NCBI GenBank assembly: GCA_035640715.1
Contig: DASQVO010000280.1
Span: forward strand, 1 to 11,057
DNA from: DASQVO01 sp035640715
GTDB taxonomy: Bacteria > Actinomycetota > Actinomycetes > Streptosporangiales > Streptosporangiaceae
DNA length: 11,057 nt
Direction: 5' to 3'
A program made the translations under genes and the position numbers. The notes below the pieces were generated by a model. That model had not been told where the DNA came from. It was given only the letters and a program-made list of their open reading frames with translations, and ran no database searches. Position 1 is the stretch's first letter. Every line of letters begins with the position of its first letter. Shown here in pieces: positions 1 through 6,726 of this stretch.

Positions 1-1125
1 CGGCGGCGGCACGTGCTGATTGAGGTAGCTGCGGGTGGCCAGCACCTCGAGCCCGTCGGCCAGGCCGCCGAAGGCGTAGGCGAGGGCCGCCTGCCATAGC
101 CGTGCCGCGAGGCCGGCCAGCGCGATCCCGGCGCCCGTCGCGATCGTGCCGATCAGGGCCGCCGCCACGAGCCAGCGCCCCGGCAGCCGTCCGCCCGCGA
201 GCGACCCGGCGACCATCCCGGCGGTCCACGATGCGACGAGCACGGCGTAGCCGCCGGATCCGGCCCGCAGGACGCCCTGCGCCAGGACCACCTCGGCGAC
301 AACGGCGAGGTAGGCGAAGGCCACCATGATCCCCACCACGACGACGAGCAGGCCAGCGGTCCGGTCCGCGCGCAGGAACATCATTCCCGCCCTGAGCTGC
401 ACGGATATCGATTCCCGTACCGGCGGCTCGTCGAGGGCGGGAAGGCGGGCAAGGTGCAGCATCGCCAGGCCCGCAGCGCCGGCCGCATAGGTGGCGGCGT
501 CGCCGAGCAGCGCGAGCCGGGCTCCTCCGGCGGCGCTGAGGAGGCCTGCGAGCAGCGGCCCAGCTGTCATACCGCCCCAGGTGGCCGCTTGGAGGTAGCT
601 GTTGGCGCGGGTAATGGCCCCGGCCGGCGCGAGCCGCGGGACAATCGCGCCCAGGCCCGGCTGGAGCAGAGCTGCGCACAGGCCGAATCCGGCGGCCAGC
701 CCGAGCGTGCCGGCGGTACCGGTCACCGCGGTCAGGGCCATGGCCACCACCGCCGCGCCGACGGCCGCCGTAGTGAGAACGGGCTTCGGGCTGAACCGGT
801 CGAGCAGCATGCCGGCTAGCGGGGCGAGCACCGCCACCGGGATGCTCACGGCCAGAAAGACCGACGCCACCGCCCAGCCGGCGTGCGAGCGCTCGTATAT
901 GCGGCTCGCGAGCGCGACCATCGCCAGCCCGTCACCAGCTGAGATCATGAACTGCAGGGTGACGGCGAGCGGCAGCGCCCGTGCGGAGGCAGCTCGGTGC
1001 CCGGTGCCGGCCAGCTCCCCGGGGGGCGCCGCAAAGGCTTCCTTATCAGCCGAACCGGAGGTCGTGGCAGCTCCTCGGATGCGCGAAGCGACGCGCCAGG
1101 GAACGTCTGCCCGCCGCGCCCCCAC
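1..1125 (-). CDS. MFS transporter (EntS/MFS_3-like), C-terminus cut by window edge
   Basis: Twelve-helix major facilitator that probably moves a small molecule across the cytoplasmic membrane; substrate unknown. My reading of the minus strand gives 375 residues without a stop up to base 1. About ten hydrophobic helices are visible, starting near residue 51 (ALPLAVTLQFMISAGDGLAM). The loop after helix 2 carries an MFS motif A, PLAGMLLDRFSPKPVL (residues 102-117). The last visible part, GGLADGLEVLATRSYLNQHVP, resembles the stretch before the usual GRV motif of MFS_3 proteins, so roughly 40-80 residues should be missing. The start is uncertain. GTG at 1125 is the last non-CTG start before helix 1 and leaves an Arg/Ala-rich 50-residue leader. 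GTG at 1137 or 1146 is also possible, and ATG at 948 would cut helix 1. It is divergent from psuK with only about 36 bases between them. Many relatives are efflux pumps, but the setting also permits a nucleoside carrier (inference). Confidence 0.82.
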   Translation of the reverse strand, partial: MGARRADVPWRVASRIRGAATTSGSADKEAFAAPPGELAGTGHRAASARALPLAVTLQFMISAGDGLAMVALASRIYERSHAGWAVASVFLAVSIPVAVLAPLAGMLLDRFSPKPVLTTAAVGAAVVAMALTAVTGTAGTLGLAAGFGLCAALLQPGLGAIVPRLAPAGAITRANSYLQAATWGGMTAGPLLAGLLSAAGGARLALLGDAATYAAGAAGLAMLHLARLPALDEPPVRESISVQLRAGMMFLRADRTAGLLVVVVGIMVAFAYLAVVAEVVLAQGVLRAGSGGYAVLVASWTAGMVAGSLAGGRLPGRWLVAAALIGTIATGAGIALAGLAARLWQAALAYAFGGLADGLEVLATRSYLNQHVPPP

Positions 1126-1152
1126 ACTAGCGGGCACGCCCGCCACACGGCC

Positions 1153-1157
1153 GGAGG
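1153..1157 (+). promoter_or_regulatory. Ribosome binding site of psuK-like gene
   Basis: GGAGG lies four bases before the ATG at 1162. This supports that start over an ATG at 997, which would overlap the divergent MFS gene heavily, and over a GTG at 1201, directly before the VLGD strand that usually opens PfkB kinases. Confidence 0.55.
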
Positions 1158-1161
1158 CGGC

Positions 1162-1980
1162 ATGGGAGAGGGTCGGACCGGCAGCGCCGGCATCATCTGC
1201 GTGCTCGGGGACGCCCACCTCGACGTGGTCGTGCGGCTGGACGGCCCGGTGGCGGAGGAGACCGACACGCCGGTGCGCACGTCGGTCGGGGCCGGCGGGC
1301 AGGCCGCCAACGTGGCCGCCTGGGTGGCCGAACTGGGCGGCCGGGCGCGGCTGATCGCGGCCCGCGGCAACGACCCGGCGGCGGACCTCGTGGCCGCCGA
1401 ACTCGCCCGCCGCGGCGTCGAGCTGGCCGGGCCGGTGCTGGACGGCCGGACAGGTGTGGTGGTCTCGCTGTCGGACGGCGGACGGTCCCGATCCATGCTG
1501 ACTGACCGGGGGATGGGCCCGCGGCTCGAGGCCGGCGCGATCGACCCCGGCTGGCTGGTCGGCTGCGACTGGCTGCACCTGCCTGCTTATAGCCTTGTCT
1601 CCTGGCCGGTCCGCGGCGCCGCCCTGGCGGCCGCCGGCCGTGTCGCGCACCGGAGCATCGACCTCTCCTCCACCGCGGCGGTGCGGGCCTACGGAGTACA
1701 GCGGTTCCGTGAGCTCGCGGCCCGGCTGCGGCCGGACGTCGTCTTCGGCACCGAAGCCGAGGCGGACCTGGTCGGTACCATCGCCGGGGCCGAGATGGTG
1801 GTGAAGCTGGGCCCGCACGGTGTCCGCATCGGCGGCCGGCTCTATCCGGCGCGGCCGGCCGCGCCGGTCGACTCGACCGGCGCCGGAGACGCGTTCGCGG
1901 CCGGCTACCTGCTCGGCGGCGTGGATCTAGGGCTGCGCGCGGCGGCGGATGCCGTGTCGAAGATAGGAGCGATGCCGTGA
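1162..1980 (+). CDS. psuK: PfkB-family carbohydrate kinase, probable pseudouridine kinase
   Basis: Ribokinase/PfkB-superfamily cytoplasmic kinase, 272 residues. The role follows mainly from its partner: it would phosphorylate pseudouridine at the 5'-OH to make the substrate of PsuG, encoded next. Seen in the sequence: first PfkB signature region GAGGQAANVAAWVAELGG (residues 43-60), and second signature DSTGAGDAFAAGYLLG (237-252) with the anion-hole Gly-Ala-Gly and the catalytic base Asp243. The Mg-linked NxxE motif of ribokinases reads T-E-A-E (197-200), so Asn is replaced by Thr. The protein is somewhat short for the family (about 300). The start at 1162 is chosen for the GGAGG in front of it. 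Its stop overlaps the psuG start by four bases (GTGA), indicating translational coupling. The family assignment is solid; the substrate is inferred from context, and another nucleoside or sugar is possible. Confidence 0.85.
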   Translation: MGEGRTGSAGIICVLGDAHLDVVVRLDGPVAEETDTPVRTSVGAGGQAANVAAWVAELGGRARLIAARGNDPAADLVAAELARRGVELAGPVLDGRTGVVVSLSDGGRSRSMLTDRGMGPRLEAGAIDPGWLVGCDWLHLPAYSLVSWPVRGAALAAAGRVAHRSIDLSSTAAVRAYGVQRFRELAARLRPDVVFGTEAEADLVGTIAGAEMVVKLGPHGVRIGGRLYPARPAAPVDSTGAGDAFAAGYLLGGVDLGLRAAADAVSKIGAMP

Positions 1981-2885
1981 CGGAACCGACGGTGGTGGCC
2001 GAGGAGGTCGCCGAGGCGTGCAGGGCGGGCGGCCCGGTCGTCGCGCTGGAGACCACGCTGGTCTCGCACGGGTTCTCCGACGGGCAGGGCCTGACGGCGG
2101 CGGTCGAGGCGGAACGCCGGGTACGCGAGGCCGGCGCGACGCCCGCGACGGTCGGGATCGTCGACGGCACCGTCCGCGTGGGCCTGACCAGGCCCGAGCT
2201 GGAACGCTTTGCGGAAGCGGGATCGTCGGCGCGCAAGGTGGGCGCCCGTGATCTCGCCGCGTGCCTTGTGCAGGGCGCGCTGGGCGCGACCACGGTGGGC
2301 GGCACGCTGGCCGTCTGCCGCCGGGTCGGGATCCAGTTCATGGGCACCGGCGGGATCGGCGGCGTGCACCGTGATTTCGCCCGGAGCCTCGACATCTCCA
2401 GCGACCTGCTGCAGATTGCGCGGACCCGGGTGGCGGTCGTTGCCTCGGGCGCCAAGTCGCTGCTGGACGTCGGCGCGACCGCGGAACTGCTCGAGACCCT
2501 CGCCGTGCCTGTCCTGGGCTGGCGCACGGAAACGCTGCCGAGGTTCTACACCGCTGAAGGCGGGCCGCCGGTGTCGGCGGTGGTCGGCGGGGCGCCCGAG
2601 GTGGCCCGCATCTGCGCCGCGCACTGGCAGCTCAACGGGGCCGTGGGCATCCTGCTGGCCCGGCCGCCGGTGGAGAGCATCGATGTCGAGCCGCTGATCG
2701 ACGAGGCCGTGCGGCAGGTCCGCGGCCGGCGGCTGTCTGGGCAGGCGGTCACCCCGGCCGTGCTCGCCCTGGTGCACGAACTCAGCGGCGGCCGCAGCGT
2801 CGAGGTGAACCTGCAGCTCATCGTCGACAACGCCGGCCTCGCGGCCGAGGCCGCGGTCGCCTACGCCGCGCTCGGCGACGGCTGA
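1977..2885 (+). CDS. psuG: Pseudouridine-5'-phosphate glycosidase
   Basis: Breaks the C-C glycosidic bond of pseudouridine 5'-phosphate to give uracil and ribose 5-phosphate (reversible in vitro), in the cytoplasm; a manganese-dependent homotrimer in the known family. At 302 residues it is full length. Family blocks in order: VALETTLVSHG (22-32), KVGARDL (87-93), GATTVGGTLAV (103-113), GTGGIGGVHR (123-132), SLDISSDL (137-144), VASGAKSLLD (155-164), and a C-terminal VNLQLIVDNAGLAAE block. Glu25, Asp143 and Lys160 sit at a constant offset of six from E. coli PsuG Glu31, Asp149 and Lys166 as I recall them (proton transfer, metal and Schiff-base lysine), so the active site looks complete. The start is GTG at 1977, overlapping the psuK stop as GTGA. 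Third codon positions are almost all G or C, as expected of a resident gene. Confidence 0.96.
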   Translation: MTEPTVVAEEVAEACRAGGPVVALETTLVSHGFSDGQGLTAAVEAERRVREAGATPATVGIVDGTVRVGLTRPELERFAEAGSSARKVGARDLAACLVQGALGATTVGGTLAVCRRVGIQFMGTGGIGGVHRDFARSLDISSDLLQIARTRVAVVASGAKSLLDVGATAELLETLAVPVLGWRTETLPRFYTAEGGPPVSAVVGGAPEVARICAAHWQLNGAVGILLARPPVESIDVEPLIDEAVRQVRGRRLSGQAVTPAVLALVHELSGGRSVEVNLQLIVDNAGLAAEAAVAYAALGDG

Positions 2886-2982
2886 GCGCGGCCGGACAGC
2901 GGCGGTAGGCCGACCGGTCCTGTATTAGTGATCTCCCATCGGGTACGTAGGATAAAGAAGGGGTATCCGGCGGGGGGGCGCA
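2886..2982. other. Intergenic spacer between psuG and the Tat-exported gene
   Basis: 97 bases. The first part is GC-rich and shows no clean terminator hairpin with a T tract. The right half is less GC-rich and holds a possible promoter and a G-rich stretch (2971-2980) in the place of a ribosome binding site. The next gene therefore probably has its own transcript rather than being the tail of psuKG. Confidence 0.5.
2925..2953 (+). promoter_or_regulatory. Weak candidate promoter for the DyP-like gene
   Basis: TAGGAT at 2948-2953 fits the actinobacterial -10 pattern TANNNT. TTAGTG at 2925-2930 lies 17 bases upstream but is a poor match to TTGACA. The predicted transcript would start near 2960, giving a short leader before the ATG at 2983. 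Confidence 0.3.
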
Positions 2983-4542
2983 ATGAAGGATGATGAACAG
3001 CAATACGGGGCACCGAGCAGGCGAGATTTCATCGCGGGGGTAACTCTTGGCGCGGCCCTGGGTTCTGCTGGCATCTACGAGCTCATTGACACGCTTGTCA
3101 GCCCGCCCGCACGGGCCGCTGCCGGAGCTGATAAACTCTTGCCGCCGGAACAATATGCCATTCCGAATCCGCGGCGCATCATGGAGAACGCCTCGGGCGT
3201 TGCCAGCAAGACTGGCACGATCCCGGTCCTGGTCCCGCCATTGCACAATCATGTCATCACGGCCAAGTTGAAGGTCCCGGCGAACGCAAAAGCCTTGCAG
3301 GAGGCGCAGCATCTCCTGGAATCCGTCATCCAGGGCCTGGAAGAGCGCTTTCCTCCCCCTCCCAGCGGCCTGGGTGTGGTGGTCACCTGGGGGCTTCCCT
3401 ACTTCCAGCACTACATCCCACGTCTCGAAAAAGGCTCAAGTTGTTTTCGGGCGGGGACGCGCTACCCCGGGTATCTGCCGGTCGACCTGATCACCTCCAA
3501 ACAGCGGGGCCATACTGTCTATGCGCTCCAGGAAGCCAGGACGTTCCCCAGTGACCAGCCCCCGGCTGGCTTCGGGCCGGTCCGCCTGGAGCAGAATGAT
3601 CTGGCCGTGCTGCTGCGCAGTGACTCACTTGCCAACATCATGGCAGGCACGAATGCCCTGTTCGGGACGGGACGCGGCCAGGCGGGCAGCCTGTTCAAGG
3701 TCACCAGCATCCGCAGAGGCTTCACCGGCGGCGGTGAGACTGGGAAGGAGGGACTCGCGCGCAAACTAGCATTGGCAGCCAGCATCCCCGGCGCGACGTC
3801 GATCCCCTTCAATTCCCCGATCTTCCTCGGCTTCACCACCACTATCCAAACCGCGGAGAGTTCCATCCCCGTTTCGAACTTCGAGACACTCCCCGGCTGG
3901 ACAGACCAATGGCCCAACGGTTATTTCAAGCAGGGCACCATCATGCCTCTCTCGCACATGTTCCAGGACCTGGCTACCTGGTACGGGCACGGACGGGAGG
4001 GGTCGCAAAACTTCCCCACGTATGCCGACCGCGCCCGGGCGATGTTTAAGCCCGGCCTTTCGCTTGCCCCGGGATCAGTGACCGCGGATCCCCCAGCCGA
4101 AAGCGAAGCCAACATCTTTCAGAATGTCCGGAAATACCGAGCGTACGGCCATAATGGGAGCATGCAGCCGACGAACCGTTTGCAGACAGCGACGAGAAGC
4201 AACTACGGCCATACTTACCCGGCTAACACACCCGTATCCAATCGCGGTGATTTCGCCACGCTGGACAATCCGTTCTACTACACTTCCGACCCGGCCGGAG
4301 ATCATTACAGCAGCAAGAAAGCCGCGGGGCTGCATTTCCTGCTCTTTGCGCCGACGGCTGAGACGTTCAATCGTATTCGCCTTGCGATGGATGGTTACTA
4401 TCCCGACGGCAAGACCGTCAGCTTCTCCCCGCGCTCGCCCAAAGCGGGCCTGAATTCCGTTGTGCACACGACTCACCGGCAGAATTTCCTGATCCCACCT
4501 CGGCGTCACCGCTCCTTCCCGCTGGCGGAGTTCCTGGCCTGA
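2983..4542 (+). CDS. Tat-exported DyP-peroxidase-like protein with degenerate distal motif
   Basis: 519 residues, function not established. The N-terminus is a Tat signal: SRRDFI at 12-17, a hydrophobic stretch to about 31, and a plausible AxA cleavage (ARA, 43-45). A folded, possibly cofactor-bearing protein is thus exported. The mature part follows the order of dye-decolorising peroxidases: VLVPPLHNHVITAKL (82-96), GLGVVVTWGLPYF (129-141), DLAVLLRSDSL (206-216), a region around RRGF (244-247), then LGFTTT (282-287) where DyP proteins have GFxDG. Later, RAYGHNGSMQPTNR (386-399) resembles the proximal-histidine segment AHxRxxNPR, making His390 the candidate haem ligand. GLHFLLFAPTAETFNRI (449-465) and FLIPPR (502-507) match the late DyP blocks. 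The distal Asp and Gly are replaced by Thr, so ordinary peroxidase activity is doubtful. Only 35 of the first 60 codons end in G or C, unlike the neighbours, which suggests transfer. The DyP-fold assignment rests on motif order alone. Confidence 0.62.
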   Translation: MKDDEQQYGAPSRRDFIAGVTLGAALGSAGIYELIDTLVSPPARAAAGADKLLPPEQYAIPNPRRIMENASGVASKTGTIPVLVPPLHNHVITAKLKVPANAKALQEAQHLLESVIQGLEERFPPPPSGLGVVVTWGLPYFQHYIPRLEKGSSCFRAGTRYPGYLPVDLITSKQRGHTVYALQEARTFPSDQPPAGFGPVRLEQNDLAVLLRSDSLANIMAGTNALFGTGRGQAGSLFKVTSIRRGFTGGGETGKEGLARKLALAASIPGATSIPFNSPIFLGFTTTIQTAESSIPVSNFETLPGWTDQWPNGYFKQGTIMPLSHMFQDLATWYGHGREGSQNFPTYADRARAMFKPGLSLAPGSVTADPPAESEANIFQNVRKYRAYGHNGSMQPTNRLQTATRSNYGHTYPANTPVSNRGDFATLDNPFYYTSDPAGDHYSSKKAAGLHFLLFAPTAETFNRIRLAMDGYYPDGKTVSFSPRSPKAGLNSVVHTTHRQNFLIPPRRHRSFPLAEFLA

Positions 4543-4570
4543 CAACGACCGCCGGGGAGTTCGCTCTCAA

Positions 4571-5458
4571 CTAGTCAGCGGAAGCGCAGGCGCGGGGGAG
4601 GATCGCGGCGAGGAGCGAGCCCATCTGGCCGGCGCTGGCCCGGCCTGCGGCGATCACCTCTTGGTGGCTGAGCGGTGCGCCGCTCAGCCCGGCCGCGAGG
4701 TTGGTGACCAGCGAGATGGCGAGGACCTCGGCGCCGAGGTGACGGGCGGCGATCGCCTCCAGGACGGTCGACATCCCGACCAGGTCGGCCCCGAGGACGC
4801 GGAGCATGGCGATCTCGGCGGGCGTCTCATAGTGCGGGCCGGGCAGCGCCGCGTACACGCCCTCGGCCAGGGACGGATCCGCCTGGCGGGCGAGGTGCCT
4901 CAGGCGGGGGGAGTAGAGGTCCGTCAGGTCGACGAAACGGGGCGGGTACGGCTCCGGGGGCGGCGGCCCGGCCAGGGGGGACCGCCCGGTGAGGTTAAGG
5001 TGGTCCCGCACGAGCACCGGCTGGCCGACGCGGAAGCCGTCGCGGATCCCGCCGGACGCGTTGGTCAGCGCGACCACCCGGCAGCCGGCCGCCACGGCCG
5101 TGCGGACGCCGTGCACCGTGGCGGTGACCGGGTGCCCCTCATACAGGTGCGTCCGCCCGAGGAAGACGAGCAGCCGCAGGCCGGCGGCGGCCATTGACCG
5201 CACCGTGCCCGCGTGGCCGGCGACCGTGGGCGGCGCGAAGCCGCCGAGATCGGTCACCGGAATCTCGGCGACGGCCGCGCCCAGCGTCTCCGCGAGGGCG
5301 TCCGCGGCGGGGGCCCAGCCGGAGCCGAGGACGACGGCCGCGTCGTGCCGGGCCTGGCCGGTCAGTTCGGCCAGCTTGGCTGCGCTCGCCGCGGCCGCCG
5401 CGTAGGGATCTGCCGTGACGGTTGCCTCCGGCTGGCTCATGCTGTGTTTCCCGCTCAT
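4571..5458 (-). CDS. punA: Purine nucleoside phosphorylase (trimeric, PNP/MTAP family)
   Basis: Phosphorolyses purine nucleosides, probably 6-oxopurines such as inosine and guanosine, to free base and ribose 1-phosphate in the cytoplasm. 295 residues. Family motifs in order: VVLGSGW (42-48, phosphate loop), GRTHLYEGH (101-109), LTNASGGI (131-138), GPHYETPAEIAMLR (207-220) with purine-binding Glu211, VGMSTVLEAIAARHLG (227-242), and VTNLAAG (251-257), whose Asn253 matches the purine-specificity Asn of the family. LSHQEV follows. The first 30 residues are an Ala-rich extension. The start ATG at 5458 overlaps the stop of the upstream permease as ATGA; a second ATG at 5440 would remove six residues. 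It is the last gene of the importer operon, so imported purine nucleosides are cleaved at once. The ribose 1-phosphate would need a phosphopentomutase, which is not in this window. Confidence 0.95.
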   Translation of the reverse strand: MSGKHSMSQPEATVTADPYAAAAASAAKLAELTGQARHDAAVVLGSGWAPAADALAETLGAAVAEIPVTDLGGFAPPTVAGHAGTVRSMAAAGLRLLVFLGRTHLYEGHPVTATVHGVRTAVAAGCRVVALTNASGGIRDGFRVGQPVLVRDHLNLTGRSPLAGPPPPEPYPPRFVDLTDLYSPRLRHLARQADPSLAEGVYAALPGPHYETPAEIAMLRVLGADLVGMSTVLEAIAARHLGAEVLAISLVTNLAAGLSGAPLSHQEVIAAGRASAGQMGSLLAAILPRACASAD

Positions 5459-6726
5459 ACCTTGATGTAGGGCTGCCCGTCGGCGGCAGGTGGCCTGACC
5501 CGGCCGACCAGCCCGGCAACGGCGATGATCGTGGCGACGTAGGGTGCCATGAGCAGGAAGTCGGACGCGATCGGCACGTTGATGGTGGACAGGACGGACT
5601 GTAGCTCGAAGGTGAAGCCGAACAGCAGCGCCGCGCCAACCGCGCCCAGCGGCGTCCACCGGCCGAAGATCATCGCCGCCAGCGCGATGTAGCCCTTGCC
5701 CGAGGACATGTCCTTGCCGAACGAGCCCACGGAGCCGATCGTCAGGAACGCGCCGCCGATCCCGGCCAGCAGGCCGGCCAGGATGACGTTGCGGTATCTG
5801 GTCAGCAGCACGCTGATGCCCACCGTGTCCGCCGCGGCCGGGTGCTCGCCGACGGCCCGGACGCGCAGTCCCCAGCGGCTGTGGAACAGCCCGACCTGGA
5901 CCGCCGCGATCGCGATGTAGGTGAGATAGAGGAACAGCGTCGAGTCGAAGAAGACCGGGCCGATGATCGGGATGTCCCCGAGCAGCGGGATCTTGATCGG
6001 CAGGTAGGTGGACGGAGAGTTCAGCGTGTTGGCGTAGGGGACCAGGAGCTTGTCGTAGAAGTACCCGGTCAGCCCGGACACGAAGACGTTGAGCACCACG
6101 CCCAGGATGATCTGGTCGGCCAGGTACGTGATCGCGAAAACGCCCAGCAGCAGGCCGACCAGGCCACCGGCCAGCGACCCGGCGATGAGCCCGAGCCACA
6201 GCGTGCCGAAGGCGCTGGCCACGATGGCCGCGGCGAACGCGCCGAGCAGCAGCTGGCCCTCGATCGCGATGTTGATCACGCCGGAGCGCTCGCACAGGCA
6301 GCCGGCCAGCGCGCCCAAGATCAGCGGGATCGAGTCGGCCAGCGTCCCCTGGAACTGATTGATGACGTTGAACGTGTTGGCCGACCCGGCGTAGGCCCAG
6401 CACAGCAAGGAGATCACGAAGAAGGCCAGGACCAGGCCGATGCTGACCCGCCGCACAATCTTGCCCGGGTCGACGGCGGCCCGCAGGGCGCCGATGGCGA
6501 TCGAGGCGGCGCCGAGCCCGTACGCGGTTTCCGCCGCCGGGACCCGGAGGTTCGGCACCGTCACCTTCGCGAACGGCTGCGAGAACGCGAACGTCGCGTC
6601 ACCGTGGTGGGCGTACCGGCCGAAGACCAGGATGTCGGCCAGTCCCAGCACGAGGAAAGTGGCGGGCGCGAGGAACCGGCGGCTCACGCTGAGCGGAATC
6701 CGGGTCGCGCCGGCGAGCGTGGTCAT
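5455..6726 (-). CDS. Nucleoside ABC transporter permease, NupQ/YufQ-like
   Basis: Second membrane subunit of a BMP-type nucleoside importer of the BPD_transp_2 family. 423 residues. The conserved core begins near residue 115 and includes DSIPLILGALAGCLCERSGV (131-150) followed by INIAIEGQLLLGAF (151-164), the hallmark region of these permeases. The cytoplasmic coupling segment is LRVRAVGEHPAAADTVGI (287-304). The B. subtilis type protein is around 320 residues. The extra N-terminal 110 residues here hold three further hydrophobic stretches (about 19-36, 68-83 and 95-113). The start ATG at 6726 overlaps the upstream stop (ATGA) and has GAAGGG nine bases before it. An ATG at 6735 would leave no room for that site. 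The stop overlaps the punA start. It should pair with the NupP-like permease and the ATPase encoded upstream. Confidence 0.93.
   Translation of the reverse strand: MTTLAGATRIPLSVSRRFLAPATFLVLGLADILVFGRYAHHGDATFAFSQPFAKVTVPNLRVPAAETAYGLGAASIAIGALRAAVDPGKIVRRVSIGLVLAFFVISLLCWAYAGSANTFNVINQFQGTLADSIPLILGALAGCLCERSGVINIAIEGQLLLGAFAAAIVASAFGTLWLGLIAGSLAGGLVGLLLGVFAITYLADQIILGVVLNVFVSGLTGYFYDKLLVPYANTLNSPSTYLPIKIPLLGDIPIIGPVFFDSTLFLYLTYIAIAAVQVGLFHSRWGLRVRAVGEHPAAADTVGISVLLTRYRNVILAGLLAGIGGAFLTIGSVGSFGKDMSSGKGYIALAAMIFGRWTPLGAVGAALLFGFTFELQSVLSTINVPIASDFLLMAPYVATIIAVAGLVGRVRPPAADGQPYIKV

Noticed and set aside
1036..1051. GGCT/AGCC inverted repeat inside the MFS leader
   Set aside because: Four-base arms in GC-rich coding DNA are not significant.
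997..1161. Upstream extension of the psuK-like kinase to 997
   Set aside because: It would overlap the divergent MFS coding region, adds 55 residues of non-PfkB sequence, and the GGAGG at 1153 points to 1162.
2950..2968. Small inverted repeat GGATA/TATCC before the DyP-like gene
   Set aside because: Five AT-containing pairs with a nine-base loop is expected by chance; not enough to call an operator.
4571..6403. 610-residue minus frame that would fuse an Arg-rich domain to the phosphorylase
   Set aside because: The part before 5458 is an out-of-frame reading of the NupQ-like permease; the ATGA overlap marks the real punA start.
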